Source: Burkholderiaceae bacterium (GTDB lineage Bacteria > Pseudomonadota > Gammaproteobacteria > Burkholderiales > Burkholderiaceae). From it: DNA of 15,640 nucleotides. A model generated the notes under the pieces. It was not told where the DNA came from, did no database searches, and worked only from the letters and a program-made list of their open reading frames with translations. Positions 1 to 7,271 of this stretch are shown in pieces. Each line of letters opens with the position of its first letter. Position 1 is the stretch's first letter. A program made the position numbers and the translations under genes. The stretch covers positions 1 through 15,640 of the forward strand of contig JALREG010000192.1 in the NCBI GenBank assembly GCA_023253905.1, written 5' to 3'.

Positions 1-726
1 AAGTGACAGCTGTGCGGCCAGTACCGCCCGCATCTGATGGGGGACTTGTGTCGACGCATACACGGTGAGTTGCTGCTGCGCCGGATCAAAGTCGGCAATC
101 AGGCCGCGGGGCTCGAGCGAGACGCCGGTGTGGCGCGGGAACCGTAACCGCCGTTCAAGATCGACAGCAGGCGGGGCGTGATCGCGGCCTGCATCGATCC
201 GATGCTGAAACAGAAGGTTGTCACCGAGCTCGGCATGAAGCACGGGCGCATCGGCTGCGAGCGCCTCGGAGGCACTCGCGAGTGCGGGGAGCGGATCCCA
301 ATGAGCGCCGATCAGCGCGGCCGCATCCTCGGCCTGCGCCACCGTCTCGGCAAGCACAAGCGCGACGGGCTGGCCCTGCCAGAGCGCGCGCTCCTTCACC
401 AATGCAGATTGCTCCACCGACCGATGCGCGGCAAGCGTGGGCATTCGTGCAGTCCAGGGCTTGAGTACTGGCCCCAGATCGGCGGCGGTGAGCACAGCCA
501 CCACACCCGGGGCGCTGCGCGCCGCTGCCACATCCAGCGCCAGCAACCGGGCATGGGGATGGGGACTACGGAGGAACGCGGCCGCCAACGCGCCGGCGAT
601 CCGCAGATCGTCGAGATAGCGGCCGCGCCCCGCCACCAGCTGACGCGCCTTCGGACGCGGCAGCGGCTGGCCGATCAGCGGGCTCCGCTGCTCAGTACCC
701 GATGCTGCTCGCTGCACAGTCGGCAT
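1..726 (-). CDS. Molybdenum hydroxylase large (molybdopterin-binding) subunit, CoxL/XdhA-like, N-terminal part only
   Basis: The first 242 codons of a large subunit of the xanthine dehydrogenase / aldehyde oxidase / CO dehydrogenase family; the gene continues beyond position 1. The frame is open from an ATG at 726 to the window edge. Near residues 29-42 it reads RQLVAGRGRYLDDL and near 50-60 AFLRSPHPHARLL, both hallmarks of the N-terminal a/b hammerhead domain; RHTGVSLEPRG (about residues 196-206) matches the start of the cofactor-binding part. Family members are usually about 750-790 residues, so roughly two thirds is missing. The cofactor and active-site region is not visible, so the substrate cannot be guessed. 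The start lies 26 bases after the dctP stop, consistent with the same operon, although no strong Shine-Dalgarno sequence precedes it. FeS and FAD subunits, if present, must lie outside. These enzymes hydroxylate aromatic heterocycles or oxidise aldehydes using water as oxygen source. Confidence 0.88.
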   Translation of the reverse strand, partial: MPTVQRAASGTEQRSPLIGQPLPRPKARQLVAGRGRYLDDLRIAGALAAAFLRSPHPHARLLALDVAAARSAPGVVAVLTAADLGPVLKPWTARMPTLAAHRSVEQSALVKERALWQGQPVALVLAETVAQAEDAAALIGAHWDPLPALASASEALAADAPVLHAELGDNLLFQHRIDAGRDHAPPAVDLERRLRFPRHTGVSLEPRGLIADFDPAQQQLTVYASTQVPHQMRAVLAAQLSL

Positions 727-752
727 GGCTGGGCCCGTGGTGCCGAAGCCGT

Positions 753-1703
753 TCAACGGTCAAGTACCTGACGCAGCGCACGCGTCTGCTCTGGCGCGCG
801 CTTGATCATCTCGCTCCAGTAGGCTTCGTAGGCGCCCTTCCGGAAGTCGCCACCCAGATCCACCGCGCGGATTCCTGCATCAGCCTGGCGCTTGCTTTCC
901 GCCGCCACCTTGTCAGCCACCCACTTGACGTTTTCCTGATCGAACCAGGCAGCGGTCTTTTCCAGTGCAGCGCGCTGTGCCGGCATGAGCGACTGCCATT
1001 TTTTGTCATTGACCAGAACGTTGACGATGACCGTGTAGAAACCCGGATCAACGCGATAGCGTGTAAATGCCCCCCAACCCAGATCGAAGATACCGATCAG
1101 CGGCCAGCCGTAGCCATCAACCACCCCGCGTTCGAGCGCCTGCTGAACTTCGCCGGGCGCGGTGTTGACCAGGCTCACGCCCAGCGCCTGAAAGAACGGC
1201 GTGTAGTTTGGGGTCGTGCGCAGCTTCATCGCCTTCAGGTCTTCCACCTTGGCGACTGGCTTGCTCGTAAAGATATGAAAACGGATACCGTCACCGTAGG
1301 AGGCGAGCAGGTGAGTGCCCATACGCTGGCGATGCGCCGCCTGCAAGGTTGCATAGGCGCCAGATTTTTTCTGATCGATGGTGGAGGTGGTGGCCAGAAT
1401 CTGCGAATCCGCCTCGGGCATGACGCTTACATAAAAGGCAGGCGGCAGGCACACCACATCAAGCACGCCGCTACGCACAGCATTGGCCTGCTCAAATGAG
1501 GGAATGGCCTCCGGGCCACCCACCAGCCGGATCTGGACCGTACCCTTGGCCTCGGCGTTGAGCTGGTTCACGAACCGACCGCACATCTCGCCGAACGCCG
1601 TGTTCACTGGGACAAACACCCCAGCACGAAGGGTGACTTCCTGGGCTGTCACCGTCCCCGCTAACCCAACCGAGAACGCCACTGCTGTTAATAAACGCTT
1701 CAT
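753..1703 (-). CDS. TRAP transporter solute-binding protein, DctP family
   Basis: A 316-residue periplasmic binding protein of the DctP family, which delivers organic acids to a TRAP membrane transporter. It starts with a typical Sec signal peptide (MKRLLTAVAFSVGLAGTVTA, probable cut after residue 20), then TLRAGVFVPVNTAFGEM. The family's conserved arginine, which pairs with the substrate carboxylate, is probably R162 in AMKLRTTPNY, followed by FQALGVSLVNTAPGEVQQALERGVVDG, the classic DctP stretch. I chose the ATG at 1703 because the signal peptide begins there and GGGAGA sits 7 bases upstream; the open frame extends further but runs into the dioxygenase beta gene. It lies 44 bases after the beta subunit and 26 before the molybdenum hydroxylase, so it is probably operonic with both. 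No DctQ or DctM membrane gene is present, so its partner is elsewhere. A carboxylated (perhaps aromatic) ligand is inferred only from the neighbours. Confidence 0.92.
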   Translation of the reverse strand: MKRLLTAVAFSVGLAGTVTAQEVTLRAGVFVPVNTAFGEMCGRFVNQLNAEAKGTVQIRLVGGPEAIPSFEQANAVRSGVLDVVCLPPAFYVSVMPEADSQILATTSTIDQKKSGAYATLQAAHRQRMGTHLLASYGDGIRFHIFTSKPVAKVEDLKAMKLRTTPNYTPFFQALGVSLVNTAPGEVQQALERGVVDGYGWPLIGIFDLGWGAFTRYRVDPGFYTVIVNVLVNDKKWQSLMPAQRAALEKTAAWFDQENVKWVADKVAAESKRQADAGIRAVDLGGDFRKGAYEAYWSEMIKRAPEQTRALRQVLDR

Positions 1704-1747
1704 TCGAGTCTCCCTTGAGTGATGATATGGAATCAGCCCTTGATGAC

Positions 1748-2230
1748 CTAAAGGGGTACTGCAAACCCCCGATGCCCGGCGTCGCAATCCAGCAACCGCA
1801 CGGTCTTCGAGGTGATTCGGAGTTCCTCCTGACGAACGCTCAGGCAATGCACGCAGCGCGCGCTGAACAGCCGTTGTTCAGATTCACGGGCCATCACAAT
1901 CAGCTGCAGCGAACCCACCTCGATCCTACCCTCCTCTGTGGGCTCAGCCGTGAGCGCGCTCAGGTGGTGATGGGTCCGAGACGGAGGCTGCTCCACATGA
2001 ATCACCGGACTCGCAAGCCGTCTCACCCGTAGTGAAAGCAGGCGCCGGTCCTCAAACAGAAGCGAAAGCGCATCATCGGGCGAGCGCTGCTCCCAAGACG
2101 CCGGCATCCAGTACCACGCGTCGTCCGCGAATAGCGAAAGCCATTCATCAAAGCGACGCTCGTCGAGCAGGCGCGCCTCGTGCTCGACCAGCCGGATTGC
2201 ATGGTTCAGCATCGCTGAGCTGTGGCTCAT
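1748..2230 (-). CDS. Aromatic ring-hydroxylating dioxygenase, beta (small) subunit
   Basis: A 160-residue small subunit of a Rieske non-haem iron dioxygenase, with the NTF2-like cone fold of this family. Diagnostic stretches are HEARLLDERRFDEWLSLFADDAWYWMP near residues 16-43, LLFEDRRLLSLRVRRLASP near 56-74, and the PPSRTHHH segment, which matches the conserved PxSRTRH of beta subunits. Length is within the usual 155-180. The ATG at 2230 overlaps the alpha-subunit stop as ATGA, which implies translational coupling and equal amounts of the two chains. The open frame continues upstream into the alpha gene, but that part does not resemble the family. Beta subunits hold the alpha3beta3 hexamer together and carry no metal. 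The substrate is not predictable. Confidence 0.94.
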   Translation of the reverse strand: MSHSSAMLNHAIRLVEHEARLLDERRFDEWLSLFADDAWYWMPASWEQRSPDDALSLLFEDRRLLSLRVRRLASPVIHVEQPPSRTHHHLSALTAEPTEEGRIEVGSLQLIVMARESEQRLFSARCVHCLSVRQEELRITSKTVRLLDCDAGHRGFAVPL

Positions 2231-3552
2231 GAAGTCCCTGTGTTCGCGAGTGTCATCCACCGTCGCCAGGCTCCAAACTGCAGCCGGATCGGCATTTCGC
2301 TGGTGCCCGGGGCGAGCCACTCGGAATCCGACTCGCGATCGCGCAGCACGCCTCGCGAGATGTCCAGCCACTCGGGGCCCAACCCCGCGAACCCGCGCTG
2401 ACAGCGCTCGAACACCTCGAGGTCATCGGCGGCAACCAACGACGCAGGCGAGGCCGCTGCCGTAAGAAAGCGCAGCGTGAGGCGGGTCATCTCATCCGGC
2501 GCACCATCGAGCGCAAAGCACCAGCTGGTCACCTGGGTGAGGTCGGGAGCGAGCGGCTGAACCACTCGCATCGCCTGGAAACGAGAATTGATTGAAACAT
2601 TTGGCCACACCAGATTATTGAATCGGTCAATCGCCAGAATCTCTCTTGCTCGCACCTCGCCGTGCGCCCCCGCCAGGGCATCGAAGTAGCGCTTGAATAC
2701 CGGGTCATCGCGCTGGGCGGCAATCACCCCCTGCCGATAGAAGCTGTCCATGCTGACATGACCACCGGCAAATCCATGAATCGACAACTCGTCCCACTCT
2801 GCCGGTCGCAGACCGTTGGCGAGCTGCATCTGGACCACCTGCCCTGTCACGCCAGGTAGCGACGCCGCCTCCCGATCTGAGCGCGCCGCGGCCACCGCAC
2901 TGGCATGGACAAACCCGGGATGAACCAGGTCGACCGCGTTCTCCATGAAAAGTTTCCAGTTGCCGCGGTAAACCATGCGGAGCGCGCCGCCCACCTGAGT
3001 CACTCGTCCCTCAGGCGCCCTGTCCACCAGGTTGTCGATAGCAAACTCAATGCCCTGAAGAAAATCGGTAAGCGACGGGCCTTGAGCCGCATGACTCGCA
3101 AAGACAAAGCCACGGTAGGACTGGACTCGCGGCGCGCGCGCCACGTTACGGGTACTTGCGTCCTGCGGGGAGGCCTCCGGATAGCCTTCCGGCAGCGGCA
3201 GCCCGGTAAGCGTACCCGCCGCGTCAAAACTCCAGGCGTGATACGGGCAGATGAGATGCCGGTTGTGTCCGCGTTCGCCACTCACCAGCCGGGCGCCCCG
3301 ATGCGGACAGCGGTTGTGGAGAAGCGAGAGCGCGCCCCCCTCGCCCCGGATCAGGACCATTTCATCTGGTCCCAGTCGCGTGAGCAGCCAGTCGCCCGCC
3401 TCGCGTACCTGACTCTCGTGACCGACGTAAAGCCAGGCGCGACGAAAGATTCGCTCCTGTTCGGCAGCAAATACCGCTGGGTCGGTGTACACCGAACGGT
3501 GCACCCGCTGCTCCGTGGCGAGGGCTGCAAAATCAGGACTGGAGGGTGGCAT
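2227..3552 (-). CDS. Aromatic ring-hydroxylating dioxygenase, alpha (large) subunit
   Basis: A 441-residue catalytic subunit of a Rieske oxygenase that inserts oxygen into an aromatic or related carboxylate substrate. The Rieske [2Fe-2S] ligands are C82, H84, C102 and H105, in the standard CxH-x17-CxxH spacing. The mononuclear iron site is visible as D208, H211 and H216 in ENAVDLVHPGFVH, with the carboxylate ligand at D376 or D377 in ADDLEVFERCQRG. Length and the adjoining beta subunit fit a two-component alpha/beta oxygenase. The ferredoxin and reductase that supply electrons are absent from the window, so they must be supplied elsewhere. The ATG at 3552 is the first in frame after the divergent control region and begins the normal N-terminus; the ribosome site before it is weak. 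Expression is probably controlled by the promoter and palindrome at 3584-3664. I do not assign a named dioxygenase, since residues alone do not fix the substrate. Confidence 0.95.
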   Translation of the reverse strand: MPPSSPDFAALATEQRVHRSVYTDPAVFAAEQERIFRRAWLYVGHESQVREAGDWLLTRLGPDEMVLIRGEGGALSLLHNRCPHRGARLVSGERGHNRHLICPYHAWSFDAAGTLTGLPLPEGYPEASPQDASTRNVARAPRVQSYRGFVFASHAAQGPSLTDFLQGIEFAIDNLVDRAPEGRVTQVGGALRMVYRGNWKLFMENAVDLVHPGFVHASAVAAARSDREAASLPGVTGQVVQMQLANGLRPAEWDELSIHGFAGGHVSMDSFYRQGVIAAQRDDPVFKRYFDALAGAHGEVRAREILAIDRFNNLVWPNVSINSRFQAMRVVQPLAPDLTQVTSWCFALDGAPDEMTRLTLRFLTAAASPASLVAADDLEVFERCQRGFAGLGPEWLDISRGVLRDRESDSEWLAPGTSEMPIRLQFGAWRRWMTLANTGTS

Positions 3553-3583
3553 AAGGCATCAAGCAGGGCAAAAGCGATCGCCG

Positions 3584-3627
3584 TTCGGTTTCGCGCAAGC
3601 GATACCTGACGGTTGCACGAAACGGAA
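3584..3627. promoter_or_regulatory. Imperfect palindrome, candidate operator for the dioxygenase operon
   Basis: Two 15-base arms at 3584-3598 and 3613-3627 match as inverted repeats at 13 of 15 positions, with a 14-base spacer. The core arms are GTTTCGCGCAA and TTGCACGAAAC, with one mismatch in 11. They sit 32 to 75 bases upstream of the alpha start codon and directly downstream of the predicted transcription start (about 3629, minus strand). A repressor bound here would block the operon. The alternative is a hairpin in the leader RNA. No regulator gene is adjacent. Confidence 0.45.
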
Positions 3628-3635
3628 AGCCCTGG

Positions 3636-3664
3636 ATGATGACGATCCTGCGCCGCGCTGACAA
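3636..3664 (-). promoter_or_regulatory. Candidate sigma-70 promoter for the dioxygenase operon
   Basis: On the minus strand TTGTCA (3664-3659, 5 of 6 to consensus) is followed after exactly 17 bases by CATCAT (3641-3636, 4 of 6). Transcription would begin near 3629, about 77 bases before the alpha start codon and immediately ahead of the palindrome at 3584-3627. Assigned by eye only. Confidence 0.35.
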
Positions 3665-3689
3665 GCGCCGGGCGGTCCAGATCCGTAGT

Positions 3690-3719
3690 TTGCCCTGCCC
3701 TTGCGGCCCGACTTAGAAT
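3690..3719 (+). promoter_or_regulatory. Candidate sigma-70 promoter for the cyclase gene
   Basis: TTGCCC at 3690-3695 and TAGAAT at 3714-3719 (5 of 6 to the -10 consensus) are 18 bases apart. Transcription would start near 3726, leaving a leader of about 20 bases before the ATG at 3746. The spacing suits a short-leader gene; no operator is obvious on this side. Confidence 0.38.
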
Positions 3720-3745
3720 AAATCTCCGTAGACAGGCGAGTGGCG

Positions 3746-5731
3746 ATGGAGGAAACGCGCGATACCCGAAAGCTTGCGGCAATTCTGGTTGCCGATGTGG
3801 TGGGTTATTCCCGCTTGGTCGCCACCAATGAATCGGGCACGCTGTCTCGCCTCAGGACTTGTCTCAGCGCCCTCATCCATCCCGCCATCTCAGAGCGAAC
3901 AGGCCGAATCTTCAAGACCACTGGCGATGGGTTTCTTGCTTCCTTCGACAGCGCAATCGACGCCGTGGAGTGTGCAGTGGTCATTCAGCGAAGAATGGCC
4001 GAGCAGGCAGCAGTCGACCCTCCCGACGAGCGGATCGTCTTTCGCATCGGCATCAACGTGGGCGACGTCGTGGTGGAAGGCGACGATCTGCAGGGGGGCG
4101 GCGTCAATGTCGCCGCACGCCTAGAGGCGGCTGCCGCGCCCGGTGGCATCACCATCTCGGGCACGGTCTATGACCATGTACGCGACCGACTGCAACATCC
4201 CATCGAAGATCTTGGCGAAATCAGCGTCAAGAACATTCCCTATCCCATCCATGCCTACCGGGTACACACTTCGGCTGATGCCGCCGGCCGGCCGGCTACG
4301 TCCCGACGCCTCGCCTCCGACACCACTTCGCGACGCCGTGGGTTGCGGGTCAGCCCCGCGCTGATTGGTCTCGCACTGGTGGCAATGGCGGGCGTACTGG
4401 CGTTCTGGCGCCCCTGGGCCACCCTGCCCGAACTGGTAGCTGGGTCCGACACCGAGCTCACCCCCGCGCAACAAGCCGCAGCCGCGGCCGGACAAATTCT
4501 TTCGCCGCGCCTTCCCCGGGCACCATCTAGCGAGCGGAACATGCTGCTCGTGCTGCCGTTTACCAATCAATCAGGCGATCCGGCGCAATCGTATTTCAGT
4601 GACGGCGTCACGGAAGACGTGATCAACTCGCTCGCCCGGATCGCGGGCTTCACAGTCATCGCCCGCAACACAGCGTTCACTTACAAAGGCAAGGCTGTCA
4701 ATGCGCAGGCGGTTGGTCAGGAACTGGGCGTTCGCTACCTGTTGGAGGGCAGCATTCAAAAACAGGGTGACCGCCTGCGCCTCAACGCGCAGCTGGTCGA
4801 CACCACAAGCGGCAATACTGTCTGGGCCGAGCGCTTTGATCGCCAGATGGCCGATGTGTTCGTGGTCCAGGATGAGCTTGCCGATCGCATCGTTGGCACC
4901 GTTGCCACGCAGCTCCGACGTCGAGAGGGCCAGCGGGCGCTCGCTGCCAACCCCGAAACACTGGATGCACTCGACCTCACGTTGCGGGCGCGTCAGCTTC
5001 GCGGCACCAGCAATCGGGATGACATGATCGAAGCGCGCCAGATGCTCGAGCGGGCCATTGCCCTCGACCCTCGCTTCGTACCTGCTTACACCCTGCTGTA
5101 CGGCGTGATTAACCAGTTTTTCATCAACCGCTGGACCGCGGAATTCAACTCGCCCGCCACCACTCAGGCCATGCTCGATATTGCGGGCAAGGCGGTCGCG
5201 ATCGCACCGTCCGATCCCATCGCCCGAGCCACCTATGCTGAAAGCCTCACGCTGGTTGGCCAGCACGGTACGGCCGTCGCACAGATCGAGTCCGTGGTGT
5301 CAAACACCACGGCCGACACCGACCTCCTCAGACTTGCCGCCACCGTTTTGGGCCGCGCTGGCGAGTTTGAGCGTTCAGTATCGATGATGAAACGCGTGCT
5401 GCAACTTGATCCTGTCACCACGCCTGGCAACCTTGCCTCGCCACTGGGAAGCTCGCTCTACCTCCAGGGCAAATACGCTGAGGCTGCCGATTACGCCGGC
5501 CAGTGCGTTCGCCGAGCCCCGTCCAACATTCTCTGCCGGCGCTGGTATATCGCCTCGCTCGCACAAATGGGCAAGCTCGACGACGCACGTCGCGAGGTAG
5601 CTGACATGATGGCATTGAGCCCTGGACTCACGGTGAGCGAGCAGTCACAGCGCATGGCACGCAGCTACCGAGACCCCGAACACGTACGGCATCACTCCGA
5701 GGGGCTCAGAAAAGCCGGTGTCCCTGACTGA
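3746..5731 (+). CDS. Class III adenylate/guanylate cyclase with membrane segment, TolB-like domain and TPR-like tail
   Basis: A 661-residue multidomain protein. Residues 8-173 are a class III cyclase domain: metal-binding aspartates D17 (VADVVGYSRL) and D61 (TTGDGF), K57 as the likely adenine-specifying lysine, and N121/R125 in VNVAARLE for transition-state binding. All key residues are present, so activity, probably cAMP synthesis, is likely. Residues 203-222 form one hydrophobic membrane segment. About 264-390 resemble the TolB-N-like module common in these proteins (LLVLPFTNQSGDP, FSDGVTEDVINSL, YLLEGSIQ), and the rest is helical with TPR-like units such as QMLERAIALDPRFVPAY. The architecture is well known in rhizobia and betaproteobacteria, but its signal is not. 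GTG at 3740 is an alternative start; ATG 3746 is preferred because AGGCG lies 7 bases before it. It diverges from the dioxygenase operon across 193 bases and converges on the SDR gene. Confidence 0.93.
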   Translation: MEETRDTRKLAAILVADVVGYSRLVATNESGTLSRLRTCLSALIHPAISERTGRIFKTTGDGFLASFDSAIDAVECAVVIQRRMAEQAAVDPPDERIVFRIGINVGDVVVEGDDLQGGGVNVAARLEAAAAPGGITISGTVYDHVRDRLQHPIEDLGEISVKNIPYPIHAYRVHTSADAAGRPATSRRLASDTTSRRRGLRVSPALIGLALVAMAGVLAFWRPWATLPELVAGSDTELTPAQQAAAAAGQILSPRLPRAPSSERNMLLVLPFTNQSGDPAQSYFSDGVTEDVINSLARIAGFTVIARNTAFTYKGKAVNAQAVGQELGVRYLLEGSIQKQGDRLRLNAQLVDTTSGNTVWAERFDRQMADVFVVQDELADRIVGTVATQLRRREGQRALAANPETLDALDLTLRARQLRGTSNRDDMIEARQMLERAIALDPRFVPAYTLLYGVINQFFINRWTAEFNSPATTQAMLDIAGKAVAIAPSDPIARATYAESLTLVGQHGTAVAQIESVVSNTTADTDLLRLAATVLGRAGEFERSVSMMKRVLQLDPVTTPGNLASPLGSSLYLQGKYAEAADYAGQCVRRAPSNILCRRWYIASLAQMGKLDDARREVADMMALSPGLTVSEQSQRMARSYRDPEHVRHHSEGLRKAGVPD

Positions 5732-5744
5732 TCTTTGGTCAGTC
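5726..5744. terminator. Hairpin spanning both stop codons of convergent genes
   Basis: GACTGA at 5726-5731 and TCAGTC at 5739-5744 are exact inverted repeats; a further G-U and C-G pair can form inside, leaving a three-base loop. Each arm contains one stop codon, that of the cyclase (plus) and of the SDR (minus). There is no T-run on either side, so an intrinsic terminator is uncertain, but the position fits a bidirectional end signal. Confidence 0.35.
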
Positions 5745-6482
5745 GAGCACCAGCGCGCCGCTGGTGTTGAACACCTCGCCACTCACCGCCGCACAGTCAT
5801 CCGACAGCAGGAAGGCCACTTGGGCGGCCACCTGCTCGGCACTGCTGAATCGCCCGAGCGGAATGGTTTTCAGAAGCCGGGCGCGTCCCGCCGCACCCAG
5901 CCGATCGAGCATGACGGTATCCACCGGTCCAGGCGCGATGCAATTAACCCGGACGCCCTCGCTTGCCCAGTCACGCGCGAGGAATCGGGCGAGATTGATG
6001 ATGCCAGCCTTCGCCACCGCGTAGGCGGCCCCGGACACCGCGCTGCCGCCTGTGCGACCGTTGGTGGACGAGAACAGCACCACCGCACCGCGTGCCGCCG
6101 CCAGATGGGGCGCCGCCTCACGACAGAAAAGGAACGCCGAGTCGAGATTGACCGCCAGCTGGCTCCGCCACTCGGTAAGTGAACATGCTTCGATGCCGCC
6201 CGACCCCACGCGTCCCACGGTGTGCACGAGCCAATCGAGACGTCCAAAGTGCTCGACCGTTCGAGAGACCGCATCCGACACATCAGACTCGAGGGTCGCA
6301 TCGCCTGCCAGACGCAACATTCGCCGCCCGGCACGAGGCGCGAGGCGCCCCGGAACATCCAGCGCAGCGATGCTCGCGCCCGCCGCATGAAGCCGGGCCA
6401 CGACCGCCGCACCAATACCGCCCGCTGCGCCAGTGACGAGTGCCACCTTGCCGGCTGCGCTTCGCGCCAGAGTCCGTCCCAT
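5739..6482 (-). CDS. Short-chain dehydrogenase/reductase (SDR), classical type
   Basis: A 247-residue NAD(P)-dependent oxidoreductase that interconverts an alcohol and a ketone. The cofactor motif TGAAGGIG lies at residues 17-24, and D42 at the end of the second strand suggests NAD rather than NADP. The catalytic set is N112, S138/S139, Y154 and K158 (YAVAK), followed by VRVNCIAPGPVDT. Two features are unusual: the NNAG motif is replaced by HTVG (residues 87-90), and the serine-to-tyrosine distance is about 15 residues rather than the usual 13, because of a small insertion. The ATG at 6482 lies 3 bases after the stop of the HDO gene, indicating coupled translation. The pairing suggests that the SDR acts on the product or substrate of the HDO enzyme, which is inference. 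The substrate is unknown. Confidence 0.93.
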   Translation of the reverse strand: MGRTLARSAAGKVALVTGAAGGIGAAVVARLHAAGASIAALDVPGRLAPRAGRRMLRLAGDATLESDVSDAVSRTVEHFGRLDWLVHTVGRVGSGGIEACSLTEWRSQLAVNLDSAFLFCREAAPHLAAARGAVVLFSSTNGRTGGSAVSGAAYAVAKAGIINLARFLARDWASEGVRVNCIAPGPVDTVMLDRLGAAGRARLLKTIPLGRFSSAEQVAAQVAFLLSDDCAAVSGEVFNTSGALVLD

Positions 6483-6485
6483 GGC

Positions 6486-7217
6486 TCAGGCCGCCCGCCG
6501 CGGTTTCCAGTCACCGGATTCGATCGCGCCCCAAATGCCATCAAGCATGGCAAGCCGCTGGCGGGCTGACGCCGCAACCGCTGCCACGGCCTTCCGCTGG
6601 AGCGCAGCTGTGTGCGCATATCGGTAAGTGATCGCCAGGCCTTCCCCCTCGTGATGCGTATCGTTGTCGATGTGCACATGGAAGAACTCGAGGTCGTCAT
6701 CACTCATGCCCATCGCCCTGCACGCTTCCACATAGCGCGGATAGAGCGTCGGAGTCTGCCCCTCCAGCGCCACCATGATGCCGGCCGCAGCCTCTGCGAG
6801 TTCGCGAAACGCCACCAGCTCGTAAATCCAGCTGCGCATCGCGCGCGTACCCGGGAGAATCTCACCGCGATCAGCGGCCTCGCGCACCCGGCGTGGCGAT
6901 ACGCCGCAAGCCTGCGCAAACCTGAGCAGCAGATCGGGGTGACGCTTACCCGGCTGATCGGGCACTTCTTCACCGATCAGATTTTCGAGCATGTGGCGCC
7001 GCGCATCGAGATCGGGCAGCCGGCAGAAGAAATGGCCAAACTGTTGCGGGATGAGTTCGATGTAGTAGTAATGCTGGACTGCCCAGAACCCGAGTTGGGC
7101 GCGCGTCAGCCTGCCCTCGGCCCAGGCGAGTGAAAACGGATGCGCGCCAGAATGGCGCTGCGTACGGGCGGCAACGAGCGCTTTCGAGAAAGCTTGTCGG
7201 TTCATCGATTGATCCAT
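6486..7217 (-). CDS. Haem-oxygenase-fold diiron-type (HDO) protein, PqqC/CADD/TenA-like
   Basis: A 243-residue all-helical protein of the TenA/PqqC structural superfamily, of the kind annotated as iron-containing redox enzyme. The candidate metal ligands of the HDO group are all present: E83 or E84 (IGEEVPDQ), H93 (RHPDLL), E152 (ALEGQTP), and H182, D186, H189 in an H-x3-D-x2-H pattern (VHIDNDTHH). Presence of all six argues for a dinuclear iron (or Fe/Mn) oxidase rather than the cofactorless PqqC or the thiaminase TenA. Known HDO enzymes do very different reactions, such as p-aminobenzoate formation (CADD), fatty-acid decarboxylation (UndA) and N-oxygenation (SznF), so no reaction is assigned. 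ATG 7217 is chosen over ATG 7205 because AAGGA lies 5-6 bases upstream. It follows a Bug binding-protein gene by 54 bases and is coupled to an SDR. No pqq or thi genes are nearby. Confidence 0.88.
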   Translation of the reverse strand: MDQSMNRQAFSKALVAARTQRHSGAHPFSLAWAEGRLTRAQLGFWAVQHYYYIELIPQQFGHFFCRLPDLDARRHMLENLIGEEVPDQPGKRHPDLLLRFAQACGVSPRRVREAADRGEILPGTRAMRSWIYELVAFRELAEAAAGIMVALEGQTPTLYPRYVEACRAMGMSDDDLEFFHVHIDNDTHHEGEGLAITYRYAHTAALQRKAVAAVAASARQRLAMLDGIWGAIESGDWKPRRAA

Positions 7218-7271
7218 TTGTTTCCTTCGTCGGTTGACGGTTCGATCGGGGGGGCGCCCATTCTCGGGGGC

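Noticed and set aside
178..771. Long plus-strand open frame over the left end
   Set aside because: The minus strand of the same stretch encodes clear molybdenum-hydroxylase motifs; the plus frame gives arginine- and histidine-rich text with no family features, typical of a GC-rich shadow.
702..1499. Plus-strand open frame of 265 codons
   Set aside because: It is antisense to dctP, whose signal peptide and family motifs are unmistakable; the plus translation resembles no known family.
1704..1847. N-terminal extension of dctP to 1847
   Set aside because: The extra 48 residues lie before a normal signal peptide with its own ribosome site and would overlap the beta-subunit gene.
2905..3609. Plus-strand open frame of 234 codons
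   Set aside because: Antisense to the Rieske alpha subunit, which carries intact cluster and iron ligands; this frame has no domain features or ribosome site.
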